64,000 nt of DNA, from positions 1 through 64,000 of the forward strand of contig NZ_AAWS01000018.1 in assembly GCF_000169175.1 (NCBI RefSeq), given 5' to 3'. Source of the DNA: Microscilla marina ATCC 23134. Lineage in GTDB: Bacteria; Bacteroidota; Bacteroidia; Cytophagales; Microscillaceae. Every line of letters starts with the position of its first letter. Position 1 is the stretch's first letter. A program made the position numbers and the translations under genes. Under the pieces are notes generated by a model. It was given only the letters and a program-made list of their open reading frames with translations, had not been told where the DNA came from and searched no databases. Shown piece by piece: positions 54,628 to 63,336 of the stretch.

Positions 54628-54666
54628 AACCCGTGGGAATGAATTGACATATCCACGGGTTTTTTG
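54628..54666 (+). terminator. Intrinsic terminator after hemerythrin-domain gene
   Basis: ACCCGTGG pairs with CCACGGGT, followed by a T run. Confidence 0.85.
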
Positions 54667-54748
54667 TTTCTAAATGTGAAACATATATCTGATTTATGCC
54701 ATAAATCTATAACTTTGGAAGTTTAAGTACAAATAGTCCATAGCGCCC

Positions 54749-54810
54749 ACAGGCAACTAACAAATTCATAGTATACTTATTTTCAGCGGTTTATGAATTT
54801 GTTAGTTAGA
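54749..54810. repeat. Dispersed intergenic repeat S, copy 3 (second block)
   Basis: The arms aactaacaaattcata and tatgaatttgttagtt are perfect inverted repeats about 20 bases apart. The sequence closely matches 7813-7875. Confidence 0.75.
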
Positions 54811-54993
54811 AGTGATTTTGTTTACTAAATTCTCTTTTAAAGTGTTTGTACCACAAACACTCCTATAAATAGAGTTTAAATGTTTAACTGGCTGATTATC
54901 TGTAAGTACACTACGGAGTATTTCAAGTACTTACTCATAATAAATCAATACTGTTGTAGGTACAATTGATTATTATGAGTAAATTAATTTTAC

Positions 54994-55211
54994 TACTCTA
55001 CCCAGCTTTTTTTTAAAAGTACCTTCCTCGCCTTGGTTGTGTGTCTTCACCAATTGATAAATCCCGCCATTCGGGGGCGATCGAAACCCTAAAATAAGCC
55101 GTTTTTTAAGCTTGTGGGTGAGGTGATTTAGCTTTGCTGAGCACCGATTTAAGGACTCGTAAACTCGGTTGTGAAGACACAAATCAGGGCGAAAAATAGT
55201 AGGGTAGAGTA
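54994..55211. repeat. Dispersed element Q, copy 2
   Basis: Ends TACTCTACCC and GGGTAGAGTA are perfect inverted repeats. Inner inverted GTGTCTTCACC/TGTGAAGACAC arms are also present. The right two thirds match 42992-43152. It lies 55 bases before the M28 peptidase gene. No gene inside. Confidence 0.75.
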
Positions 55212-55266
55212 TAATTTTACTTGTAGCCTATGGCTACTTATAGGTATACAACCAACCTTAATTTAA

Positions 55267-56769
55267 ATGATAACTATGAGAAATTTCACCCTTATCTTAC
55301 TGGCGTGTTTTGTAAGTGCTACCGTATGGAGCCAGAAAAAAGACGAAACTGCCGTAAAATATGCTAAAACTGTTACCAAAAAAGACCTTAAAAAGCATTT
55401 GACCGTGATAGCGTCTGACGAAATGGAAGGACGTGACACTGGGTCGCCAGGGCAAAAAAAAGCGGCTAAATACATTGCCGATCATTTCAAAACATTGGGT
55501 TTGTTGCCTCCAGTAAAAACTGCCAAGGGCAAAAGCTATTTTCAAAAGTTTGATTTGGTAAAATCTAAATGGAAAGATGTGAGTATTACCACCAAAAAAG
55601 GAGGTAAAACTACTTACTTGACCGACGTATACGCCCTGGGGTCTATCAACGCAAAAGTTAAAAAATCCTACAAAATAGTTTACATGGGCGATGGCAACAA
55701 AGCCAACTATGAAAAGGTAAAGGTAAAAGGCAAACCAGTAGCGTTTTTTATAGATGGGGTAAGTGAACTAAGAAAAAAACGCAGCATTGCCCAGAATGCC
55801 GGGGCCAGTCAGGTTTTTATGATTGTGGGCACCAACCAAAAAAAGTACGATGAAGTTCTCAAATACCTATCTTACTATGTAAAACGCTGGACAAGAGGCG
55901 AACTAAAAAGTAAAAAAGATAAATTTATTGTGATGCTGTCGCCTAAAACAGCTGCCAATATATTTAAAACTACCCAAGAGCAGTTTGTAAAAAAAGAGAC
56001 CAAGATAGGAACTAAATCAATTAAATTTAAACTGACTGCCGAGCAAGAAGTAAAAACCGGCGTTTCGTCTGAAAACGTTTTGGGGTTTTTGGAAGGTCGC
56101 GACAAAAAGAAAGAAGTATTGGTGATTACAGCACACTACGACCATATTGGCAAACGTGGCGATGAAATATACAATGGGGCAGACGATGATGGTTCGGGTA
56201 CGGTAACGGTACTGGAGCTTGCGGAGGCTTTTGCTAAAGCCAAAAAAGAGGGAAAGACTCCCCTCCGTAGTATTTTGTTTATGACGGTTTCGGGCGAAGA
56301 AAAAGGTTTGCTGGGTTCTAGTTATTATACCGACTTTGACCCTGTATTTCCATTAAAAAACACTGTAGCCAACCTCAACATTGACATGGTAGGGCGCATA
56401 GACAATCGTTATAAAGACAACCCCGATTATGTATATGTAATTGGTTCTGATAAGCTCTCTTCTGAATTGCACAACCTCAACGAAGAAGCCAATAAACAAT
56501 ACACGAACATTAAGCTTGACTACAAATACAACGACGAAAAAGACCCTAACCGTTTTTACTATCGCTCAGATCATTACAACTTTGCCAAGAATAATATTCC
56601 TATTATATTTTACTTCAATGGTACCCACGCCGATTACCACAAGCCTACCGATACTATTGAGAAAATACACTTTGGTAAGATGCAAAAAATCGGACGTTTG
56701 GTGTTTCATACTGCCTGGAAGATTGCCAACCGCGAAAATCGCCTTAAGGTAGATAAAGCCAATAAATGA
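55267..56769 (+). CDS. Secreted M28-family zinc aminopeptidase
   Basis: 500 residues; an alternative ATG at 55276 gives the same signal peptide (ending WSQ). The mature part has an N-terminal lid segment with a PA-like insert (about 90-265). The M28 catalytic domain follows, with all five usual metal-binding motifs: AHYDHIG, GADDDGSG, SGEEKGLLGS (catalytic Glu-Glu), NIDMVGR and THADYHKPTD. It removes N-terminal amino acids from peptides outside the cytoplasm, dinuclear zinc assumed. No T9SS tail is evident, so it probably stays periplasmic or is anchored otherwise. It is transcribed alone, towards a shared terminator. Confidence 0.95.
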   Translation: MITMRNFTLILLACFVSATVWSQKKDETAVKYAKTVTKKDLKKHLTVIASDEMEGRDTGSPGQKKAAKYIADHFKTLGLLPPVKTAKGKSYFQKFDLVKSKWKDVSITTKKGGKTTYLTDVYALGSINAKVKKSYKIVYMGDGNKANYEKVKVKGKPVAFFIDGVSELRKKRSIAQNAGASQVFMIVGTNQKKYDEVLKYLSYYVKRWTRGELKSKKDKFIVMLSPKTAANIFKTTQEQFVKKETKIGTKSIKFKLTAEQEVKTGVSSENVLGFLEGRDKKKEVLVITAHYDHIGKRGDEIYNGADDDGSGTVTVLELAEAFAKAKKEGKTPLRSILFMTVSGEEKGLLGSSYYTDFDPVFPLKNTVANLNIDMVGRIDNRYKDNPDYVYVIGSDKLSSELHNLNEEANKQYTNIKLDYKYNDEKDPNRFYYRSDHYNFAKNNIPIIFYFNGTHADYHKPTDTIEKIHFGKMQKIGRLVFHTAWKIANRENRLKVDKANK

Positions 56770-56800
56770 TTTTGCGAAAGAAAGGTACATTTAATTTTTA

Positions 56801-56840
56801 AACCAAAAAGGCAAGCGATTTACCGCTTGCCTTTTTGGTT
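56801..56840. terminator. Bidirectional intrinsic terminator
   Basis: A 17-bp perfect stem (aaccaaaaaggcaagcg with its reverse complement, loop atttac) lies between convergent genes. A and T runs serve both strands. Confidence 0.92.
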
Positions 56841-56856
56841 GTGTACCAGGTAAAAC

Positions 56857-59800
56857 TCACAACTTTAGTCCCAGCAACAAAATGTCGTCTCTTTGTTTGG
56901 CATCTTCCTGAAAAGCAGCCTTTGCCGCCAGTAGCCTTTCTTTTTGGGTGTTTAACTCCAGTGGCATTATTTCTTCCAGGGTATCTAACAATCGTTTTTC
57001 ACCAAACGACCTCCTCTTAGGGTTGGGAGTATCAGCAAAACCATCGCTGCTTAGGTAAAGTATGTCCCCTTTTTCAAGCAACAACTTGTAATTGACAGGG
57101 TGGGCTACATCAGCGTTGTATGTTATGCCACCTATCATTACACTGTCTCGTTTTATTTTGTTGAGTTGTTGTTGATGTGTATAATACAGGGGACGTTTGG
57201 CATTGGAGTATACCACTTCTACTGTGTCATTGTCCATATACTTGATGCGGCACAAGCCCATGTCCATTCCATCTTTATTTTCTGACTCTTCCTGACGCAA
57301 AGCTTTCCAGATGTTTTGTTGAATCTCCGCAATGATCTGTTCTGGGTCAAAAATTTGTTTTTCGTTCACTATTTCATTCAACAAACGACTGCCTACCATA
57401 CTCATAAATGCCCCTGGAACCCCGTGCCCGGTACAGTCTACCCCTGCCACAAAAATATAATCTTCTACCTGACTTAGCCAATAAAAATCACCCGAAACAA
57501 TGTCTTTGGGTTCATAAATTACAAAGTGATCAGCAAAAATGCGTTCAAACGATTTATTGCTGGGCAATATGGCGTTTTGAATAGTTTGTGCATAACGAAT
57601 ACTGGCGTTAATGTTTTTGTTTTGCGTTTCTATCTGTGATTTTTGATGCTGTATTTGGTTATAACTCTCGGTATTTACCAAAGCAATGGTGATGTATACC
57701 GCCAGGTTACGGAGCAAGTTAAGGTGGTAAGGTTTGTATGCGTGCCTTTCGGCGCTTTGTATGCTAATCAAGCCAATGACATCATCTACTACTTTGAGTG
57801 GAATACAAATAAAAGAGTTCAACAGTTCATTTTCTCCATAACCATCCAAAGAGTCAATATATTTTGAGTACTCTTGTTGTACATCACCTACCACAATTTC
57901 TGTTGGCCCGGTAATACACAATACCGTAAATCGATTTCTATCTTCAGCGGAGATAGTTATTTTAGGCATTTTTTTACCCTGATAAATGTAGTCTTCATAA
58001 GTAATTTGTTGTTTAGCAGGGTTGTATAAGCCAATGCCAAACTCACTCACAGGCATCAGCTCTGCCACATTTTGGTATACTACCTCTACTATTTGATCCA
58101 CCGACAGTTTAGACGTTACATTTTGCCCTATTTCACTCAATAACTTTATGTTTTCGTAGGCAGTTTCTATTTGTTTACCCTTGTCTACCAAATCGTTGTT
58201 AATAGCCCTCAACTCTTCGGCTTGTGCCGATATTTCTTCTTTTTGTTGTACAATAGAGATGTTGGCTTCGCGTAAGTTTTCGGCTTGTACAATAATTTCC
58301 TCTTTTTGGTTTATCAGTTCAGCGTTTTTTAACATTACTTCTTCGGTACGCTCTTTTACTGTTTCTTCCAGTTTTTCTTTTTGCCTACGCAAACGTCTGG
58401 TATACAGGTGAATAGTAATCAACACTAAGAGTAAACCTATCACTACATACCCTATATACGCCCACACTGAACGGTACCAGGGTGGTTGTATCTCAAAACG
58501 GTACACCACTTCGGGGCTGGTGCTCAAGTACAAGTTGCGGGTTTGTATACGTAGTTTGTATTTGCCTTCTCTAAGGTTGGGGTATTCTTTAAAGGTTTCT
58601 TTAGTCCAGACAGACCAACCTTTGTCGCTACCTTCCAGGTAATACCTGAATTCGTTTTGTTCTATATCGGTATAGTTGGTACTTCCTACCCTAAACCTTA
58701 GGCTGTTGTGTTGGTAAGACAACGTAGGAAACACATAGTGAGCAGCGGGTGTAGCTTGCATTTCTCCCTGGGGGCTCAAAAAAGTACCTCCAAAAATCAC
58801 TGAGTCTTTGGTGCCCGTAAGCGCTACCTCGCGCAGTAGTACTTGAAAAACAGGTGGTTTTACCGCTTGAGTTGGATCATAGTGTATGATCCCTTCTTTG
58901 GCCGTAATCAATACATTACGATCATCTACCAGGTTAAACTGCCCATTGCCATCATTGGTCACCGAAGCCCTGAGTTTTCTTAATGGTTGCACTATTTTTT
59001 TATAACTTCCGTTGGCTTGTTTTTGCAAAATCCCCACCTCGGCATACTTATCTTCTATGTCGTTTACCACCTTGCGGCAAGCATACCAAATATTTTGTTT
59101 GGCATCTGCTTTCAACAACCAAATTTGTTTATTGTACCCAATCAAAGCATTGAGCTTTTGCTCCCTTACAAATTGATCCTGGGTAGCATTGTACTCATAT
59201 ACGCCATTTTCGGTCAGGCATAGCATCTTTTTATGCAAGGTGATCACTTGATTACCCGCATTAGAGGGCAACCCTCCCTTGGCTTTATCATAATGTGTTA
59301 CTTTCACCACACTGTCGAGTATACTATTTAACTGCACCTTAAAAACGCCTTGGATACCATTGCTTACCCAGTAGGTGTTTTTTGACTTGCCCTGTATCAC
59401 ACGCCTTGAGTCTCTGGAAAATCCTTTGATTTGATGCTTGACCTGCCAATGGTTATTTTGCCACTCTAGCAGGTACAACCCCGATTTTCGCCCAGCCATG
59501 AGCAAGTCAGGGTTATCTTTCAAAGCAGTAATTCTCCATACACTGCCCGACCCTTCAAAGGCTTTTAGTTTGGCGGTCTTTATTCCCCCAGGCGTATTTT
59601 CTAAGCGTAAAATAGTAGGGTTAATGGCTGCCAGAAGTTCTCCCCTAAATTTGTTAATTTCCCATATTTGATGGTCTTTGGTTTCGGGCAGCAGCTTAAA
59701 AAACCTTTGCTTATCCATTGGGTTTTCGTAAGGCTTCCAGGGTTTGTAATAAATGCCCACCGAAGTGCCCGCCAATAGTTGGTTTTGATGAATAAAAGTA

Positions 59801-60849
59801 TTTTGCATAGAGCCTTCTATGCGGTAAGATTCGTTCCAGAGGGTAAAAGGAGAGTTGAGTTCGATAAAGGCAATGCCTCGCGACAAACCCACCCAAAGGT
59901 TGTTGTTTTGATCGGGGTGTAAAAAATAAACCTGGTTGTCGGGCAAGCCATTGCCCTTGTGGATGTGTTGAATAATTTTGCCTTGCCTGTCGGTAATTAA
60001 AACCCCCTTGTTTTTGGTGCCAAACCCCAGGTATTTTTTGCCAATGGGGGCAGCGTGGTATAGCCCGGTTTCACTGAGCACTTTTTCTAGCTGAGGGCTA
60101 AAAGGCTTCAGTGTTTTGCCATCGTATACTCTCAGCTCTTCGGCAAGGTTAGAGAAAAGGTATTTGTTGTTGCCCAGCGGGTGCACAAAGTTGACCCTCA
60201 TTTTGCCAAAAGTAGGTTCAGGAATGAGCTTCCCTTTCTCTATTCTAAAGCTTCCCTTCTTGCGTTGGTATACATACGCTTTGCCTTGAAGGCTGATCAG
60301 GTAAAAAGTAAAAGCGGTTTCGGGGCGGATGATGTGCTGTATTTTTTTGTCTTTGGCTACAAACAAGGCTTCTTTGGTTTGCATGACCACTCCTTCGTCG
60401 GTTACGGTCGACTCCCACACGTCTTTAAACTGAATGTCTTTGGGTATTTGATCCATCAAAGATGCCAGGTAGGTGTGCCCGGTCGAGTCGGTGGCTACAT
60501 AACCAACAAAACTTTTACACCCCACATATATTACTCCGTCTACACCTCGTCTCAATGAGCGTACCGTAGATTTGTTGGGTACTGAAATCAATCTCCAGCG
60601 TACCCCGTCAAACTCAAGTAGTCCCTTAGAGTTGGCCACATAAAGTACCCCACGCTTGTCTTGAGCCATCCACCAATTTTGATTTTGTGCCCCATACTCG
60701 TCAGCAGTGTAGGTTTTTATAAATGGAATGCCTTTGTTTTTAATGATAACGGTGGGTTTTTGAGAGGCATTGGTTAAAGTTTGAGCATACGAAAAATAAG
60801 AAGCATAAATGGTAAAAAAGAATACACATATCGAAATATGTAATTTCAT
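56857..60849 (-). CDS. Propeller-Y_Y_Y membrane sensor with GAF and SpoIIE phosphatase
   Basis: 1330 residues. A signal peptide (to about 22, ending SYAQ) is followed by a large periplasmic beta-propeller of two-component-regulator type (about 40-700; repeats such as NNLWVGLSRGIAFIE). A Y_Y_Y domain (about 715-785) and one transmembrane helix (about 790-815) come next. A long coiled coil with NLREANISIVQQKEEISAQ-type heptads (about 820-900), a GAF domain (about 905-1060) and a C-terminal SpoIIE/PP2C phosphatase (about 1105-1330) follow. The phosphatase shows SGDFYW and GVDCTGHGVPGAFMS (Mg/Mn-binding Asp) and LYLSSDGFADTPN. It probably senses an extracellular polymer or nutrient and dephosphorylates a partner-switch protein. 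It resembles hybrid two-component sensors in which the kinase is replaced by a phosphatase. Confidence 0.93.
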   Translation of the reverse strand: MKLHISICVFFFTIYASYFSYAQTLTNASQKPTVIIKNKGIPFIKTYTADEYGAQNQNWWMAQDKRGVLYVANSKGLLEFDGVRWRLISVPNKSTVRSLRRGVDGVIYVGCKSFVGYVATDSTGHTYLASLMDQIPKDIQFKDVWESTVTDEGVVMQTKEALFVAKDKKIQHIIRPETAFTFYLISLQGKAYVYQRKKGSFRIEKGKLIPEPTFGKMRVNFVHPLGNNKYLFSNLAEELRVYDGKTLKPFSPQLEKVLSETGLYHAAPIGKKYLGFGTKNKGVLITDRQGKIIQHIHKGNGLPDNQVYFLHPDQNNNLWVGLSRGIAFIELNSPFTLWNESYRIEGSMQNTFIHQNQLLAGTSVGIYYKPWKPYENPMDKQRFFKLLPETKDHQIWEINKFRGELLAAINPTILRLENTPGGIKTAKLKAFEGSGSVWRITALKDNPDLLMAGRKSGLYLLEWQNNHWQVKHQIKGFSRDSRRVIQGKSKNTYWVSNGIQGVFKVQLNSILDSVVKVTHYDKAKGGLPSNAGNQVITLHKKMLCLTENGVYEYNATQDQFVREQKLNALIGYNKQIWLLKADAKQNIWYACRKVVNDIEDKYAEVGILQKQANGSYKKIVQPLRKLRASVTNDGNGQFNLVDDRNVLITAKEGIIHYDPTQAVKPPVFQVLLREVALTGTKDSVIFGGTFLSPQGEMQATPAAHYVFPTLSYQHNSLRFRVGSTNYTDIEQNEFRYYLEGSDKGWSVWTKETFKEYPNLREGKYKLRIQTRNLYLSTSPEVVYRFEIQPPWYRSVWAYIGYVVIGLLLVLITIHLYTRRLRRQKEKLEETVKERTEEVMLKNAELINQKEEIIVQAENLREANISIVQQKEEISAQAEELRAINNDLVDKGKQIETAYENIKLLSEIGQNVTSKLSVDQIVEVVYQNVAELMPVSEFGIGLYNPAKQQITYEDYIYQGKKMPKITISAEDRNRFTVLCITGPTEIVVGDVQQEYSKYIDSLDGYGENELLNSFICIPLKVVDDVIGLISIQSAERHAYKPYHLNLLRNLAVYITIALVNTESYNQIQHQKSQIETQNKNINASIRYAQTIQNAILPSNKSFERIFADHFVIYEPKDIVSGDFYWLSQVEDYIFVAGVDCTGHGVPGAFMSMVGSRLLNEIVNEKQIFDPEQIIAEIQQNIWKALRQEESENKDGMDMGLCRIKYMDNDTVEVVYSNAKRPLYYTHQQQLNKIKRDSVMIGGITYNADVAHPVNYKLLLEKGDILYLSSDGFADTPNPKRRSFGEKRLLDTLEEIMPLELNTQKERLLAAKAAFQEDAKQRDDILLLGLKL

Positions 60850-61060
60850 AGAAGTAACAGTTTTGGTATAAATGATGATGCTGATTGCTTATTATGTATT
60901 ATGTGATATATACAAACTTTGACAAGTCAGGTAGTGATTAGGGCAAGGCCAGGCAAAGGGAATAGGGTAGATAATAAAGAAGGCTGTAAGGTAGTTTTTA
61001 TACGTAAATGAGTCGTTGAGGTAAAGAAATACCCATATTTTTATTCTTTTATTTTTATAA
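60850..61060. other. Intergenic region upstream of the propeller sensor
   Basis: Promoter side of the 56857 gene; AT-rich, with no repeat apart from the MITE that follows. Confidence 0.35.
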
Positions 61061-61217
61061 GTGATCTGGAAAAAATAAGATGTGCCAATTCAAGAAAATA
61101 TATTGTTCTCAGACGATTCAAAAAAAACGGTGCATAGCGCAGCTATGAAGCTTTTTTTTGAGAAGAATGAGGGAAATAGATACACTTTAATGGCTCAAAT
61201 TATTTATGAAAGATCAC
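61061..61217 (+). mobile_element. MITE-like element, copy E (157 bp)
   Basis: Ends GTGATCT/AGATCAC, TAA repeats at 61058-61060 and 61218-61220. Confidence 0.85.
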
Positions 61218-61369
61218 TAAGTAACCCTTTTCAGAATAAACATACAACAGGTTCATTATCTGTGATGTGTGGTTACAAAACTTGTTCCATAAAATCAAAT
61301 AAGTGACCACTTTGAGTGGTTTAGTAGCTCTGCTTGAAGGGATATCATCAAAAATAGAAAAAGTAAAGA

Positions 61370-61396
61370 GATACAGACAAAAGTTTTGTCTGTATC
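61370..61396 (-). terminator. Palindrome, possible terminator of the OB-fold gene
   Basis: GATACAGACAAAA and its perfect reverse complement around one base, 15 bases after the stop of the minus-strand gene. The T richness after it is modest, so the terminator call is tentative. Confidence 0.5.
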
Positions 61397-61410
61397 GGCA
61401 TCAGCATTCA

Positions 61411-61878
61411 TTATTTTTTTGCGGGTTTTAGTGCACAATCTCTCATAGTGGCATCTGTGGGCAAATCTGGGTCAAAGTCGGGGCCTGAGGCAATGGCTCC
61501 CTTGACCGTCACCATATCACCTACTTTGAGTTTTTGGGTAGCCGGATCTTTCGAGGCTTCTGCGGTAAAGGTGCAGGCAACCCCAATCTCCTTACCTTCT
61601 TCTCGTAAGGTAACCACTTTTTCTTTGTTGCTGTTTTCGGTGATTTCTGCAATTTTTCCTGAAACCGCAAAAATCTTTGATTCTCCATTGGCTGCCAGAT
61701 ACTTGGCATTGGCAGAGTCGGCACTTGCTTTATACTCGGCCACCAAGCCTTTGACTGTAATCACCACGTCTACTTTAGATGCTTGTACATCGCGGTGGGG
61801 TTGAAAATACAAATAAGCCACGTAAGCACCTGCAGCTGCACCTATAATCACAATAATGATTAAAATCTTTTTTAACAT
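61411..61878 (-). CDS. OB-fold (tRNA_anti-like) exported protein
   Basis: 155 residues. One N-terminal membrane anchor or signal (ILIIIVIIGAAAGAYVAYLYF) is followed by a region with the pattern of tRNA_anti-like OB-fold proteins: VDVVITVKGLVAEYKAS, then IFAVSGKIAEITENSNKEKVVTL, GVACTFT and LKVGDMVTVKGAIA. The two cysteines (in VACTF and RDCAL) may form a disulfide in the periplasm. The ligand is unknown; the family is not shown to bind tRNA. It stands alone. Confidence 0.78.
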   Translation of the reverse strand: MLKKILIIIVIIGAAAGAYVAYLYFQPHRDVQASKVDVVITVKGLVAEYKASADSANAKYLAANGESKIFAVSGKIAEITENSNKEKVVTLREEGKEIGVACTFTAEASKDPATQKLKVGDMVTVKGAIASGPDFDPDLPTDATMRDCALKPAKK

Positions 61879-62308
61879 AATTTGCTTTGGTTTAGAGTTG
61901 AGTATAAATAAGAAGTAGTGACCTATAAAACAAAAAAGATGTTGATTATCAGATGTTTGAATGAATCTTGAATTTGAACAACACCCACTCGTTGTTTATT
62001 GCTCACCACGTAAATAATTGAATATAATTTAAATATTAGAGAATAATTTCCTGATTGTCAAACAAACTTTTAATTTCTTCAGTTCACACCATTTTCTTAA
62101 AAAATTGTTATCAAACAAGGCAAAAGAAATTCTTTGTTAAATACCTGTTAAACGTGAACTTATTGTTTGTTTTTGAGGTATTTGTAACCGAAACAGACAA
62201 GGCAATCATCAATACTTCATCGCTTATGTATTTTGGTCATTAATTGTTTGATTCACCATTGATTTTTAATAATTTAAACAATAGTCTTAGCTAAACTAAA
62301 TAAAAACA
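61879..62308. other. Intergenic region between divergent genes
   Basis: AT-rich; must hold the promoters for the OB-fold gene (minus) and the YceI-like gene (plus). A 62-codon frame at 62055 has no support as a gene. Confidence 0.4.
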
Positions 62309-62863
62309 ATGAAAAAATTTTCACTCATAATTTTAGCCGTCTTGTTTGCATTCTCGGCGGTACAAGCGCAAAAGAAAAAAGCCAAAAATGGTAAATCTAC
62401 CTTATTTTCTCACACTGCCGCTGAAGACATCAAGGCAGAAAGCAACAGTGTCACGAGCTTGCTAAACACTGCTACTGGAGACTTGATCTTTGTAGTACCT
62501 GTACAAACCTACAAGTTTAAAAAGTCATTGATGCAAAAGCACTTCAATCAATCACGTTTTATGGACTCTAAAAACCACCCTAAGATCAAGTTCAAAGGTA
62601 AAATAACCAACCTAAGCGCAGTAAACTTTAGCAAGGATGGCAAGTACAATGTCAATGTATCGGGTAACATCACCATTCGTGGCACTACCAAGCCACAAAA
62701 TACCACCGCTACTTTGACTGTGAAAGGAGGTACCGTCAAAGGTTATTCTTCCTTTACTGTAAAAAATATTGGACAGTTTGGTGTAGGTAAACCCAAAAAC
62801 AGGAAGAAAAAGGGCAACGTTGCCGATAATATAGATTGTAAAGTTTGGGTAACTTATAAATAA
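62309..62863 (+). CDS. YceI-like exported protein
   Basis: 184 residues. A signal peptide (ending VQAQ, about residue 21) is followed by a lipocalin-like beta-barrel of the YceI family: TLFSHTAAEDIKAES, DLIFVVPVQTYKFKKSLMQKHF, SKNHPKIKFKGKI and the closing GNITIRGTTKPQNTTATLTVKGG. YceI proteins bind isoprenoid or other lipids in the periplasm. Very basic patches (KKKAKNGK; KPKNRKKKG) are notable. The ligand is unknown. MITE copy F begins 25 bases after the stop codon. Confidence 0.88.
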   Translation: MKKFSLIILAVLFAFSAVQAQKKKAKNGKSTLFSHTAAEDIKAESNSVTSLLNTATGDLIFVVPVQTYKFKKSLMQKHFNQSRFMDSKNHPKIKFKGKITNLSAVNFSKDGKYNVNVSGNITIRGTTKPQNTTATLTVKGGTVKGYSSFTVKNIGQFGVGKPKNRKKKGNVADNIDCKVWVTYK

Positions 62864-62888
62864 TTACCTGCTTAACCTTCCCCCCTAA

Positions 62889-63047
62889 GTGATCTGGAAA
62901 AAATAAGATGTGCCAATTTAAGAAAATATATTGTTCTCAGACGATTCAAAAAAAACGGTGCATAGCCAAAGCTATGAGGCTTTTTTTTTGAGAAGAATGA
63001 GGGCAATAGATACACTTTAATGGCTCAAATTATTTATGAAAGATCAC
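62889..63047 (+). mobile_element. MITE-like element, copy F (159 bp)
   Basis: Ends GTGATCT/AGATCAC, TAA repeats at 62886-62888 and 63048-63050. Confidence 0.85.
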
Positions 63048-63074
63048 TAAAAAAAGAGTTTTAAAAACGTCTTT

Positions 63075-63115
63075 AAAAAGCCTTGTGTTGCTTCATTGTT
63101 ACACAGGGCTTTTTT
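63075..63115 (+). terminator. Intrinsic terminator downstream of YceI-like gene
   Basis: AAAAAGCCTTGTGT pairs (one wobble) with ACACAGGGCTTTTT, then Ts. MITE F lies between it and the gene. Confidence 0.8.
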
Positions 63116-63336
63116 ATGTATTTACTCAAAGCAGGTATTGATTAATGCTGCACGTTTCAGGAGTTATTTAATCGCTCCCAATCTCTTGGTATTTCGTCAA
63201 TATTTGGGTTATTTAGCATATTAAGTAGCAGCTAAGAGTAATGTGTTCATAATATGACAGTTACACCTACTCATTAGACATATTGAATTCCGCTTTGGTA
63301 TTTACAATCAATTATACAACATCAGAAAATCAAACA

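Noticed and set aside
61082-61306. Short frame beginning MPIQENILFSDDSKKTVHS, also seen at 16669-16409 on the minus strand
   Set aside because: It lies inside MITE copies E and A; the frame is not kept in the other copies (C is deleted, others vary in A/T runs), so coding is accidental.
62055-62243. 62-codon plus-strand frame
   Set aside because: AT-rich promoter region, no recognisable features, no ribosome binding site.
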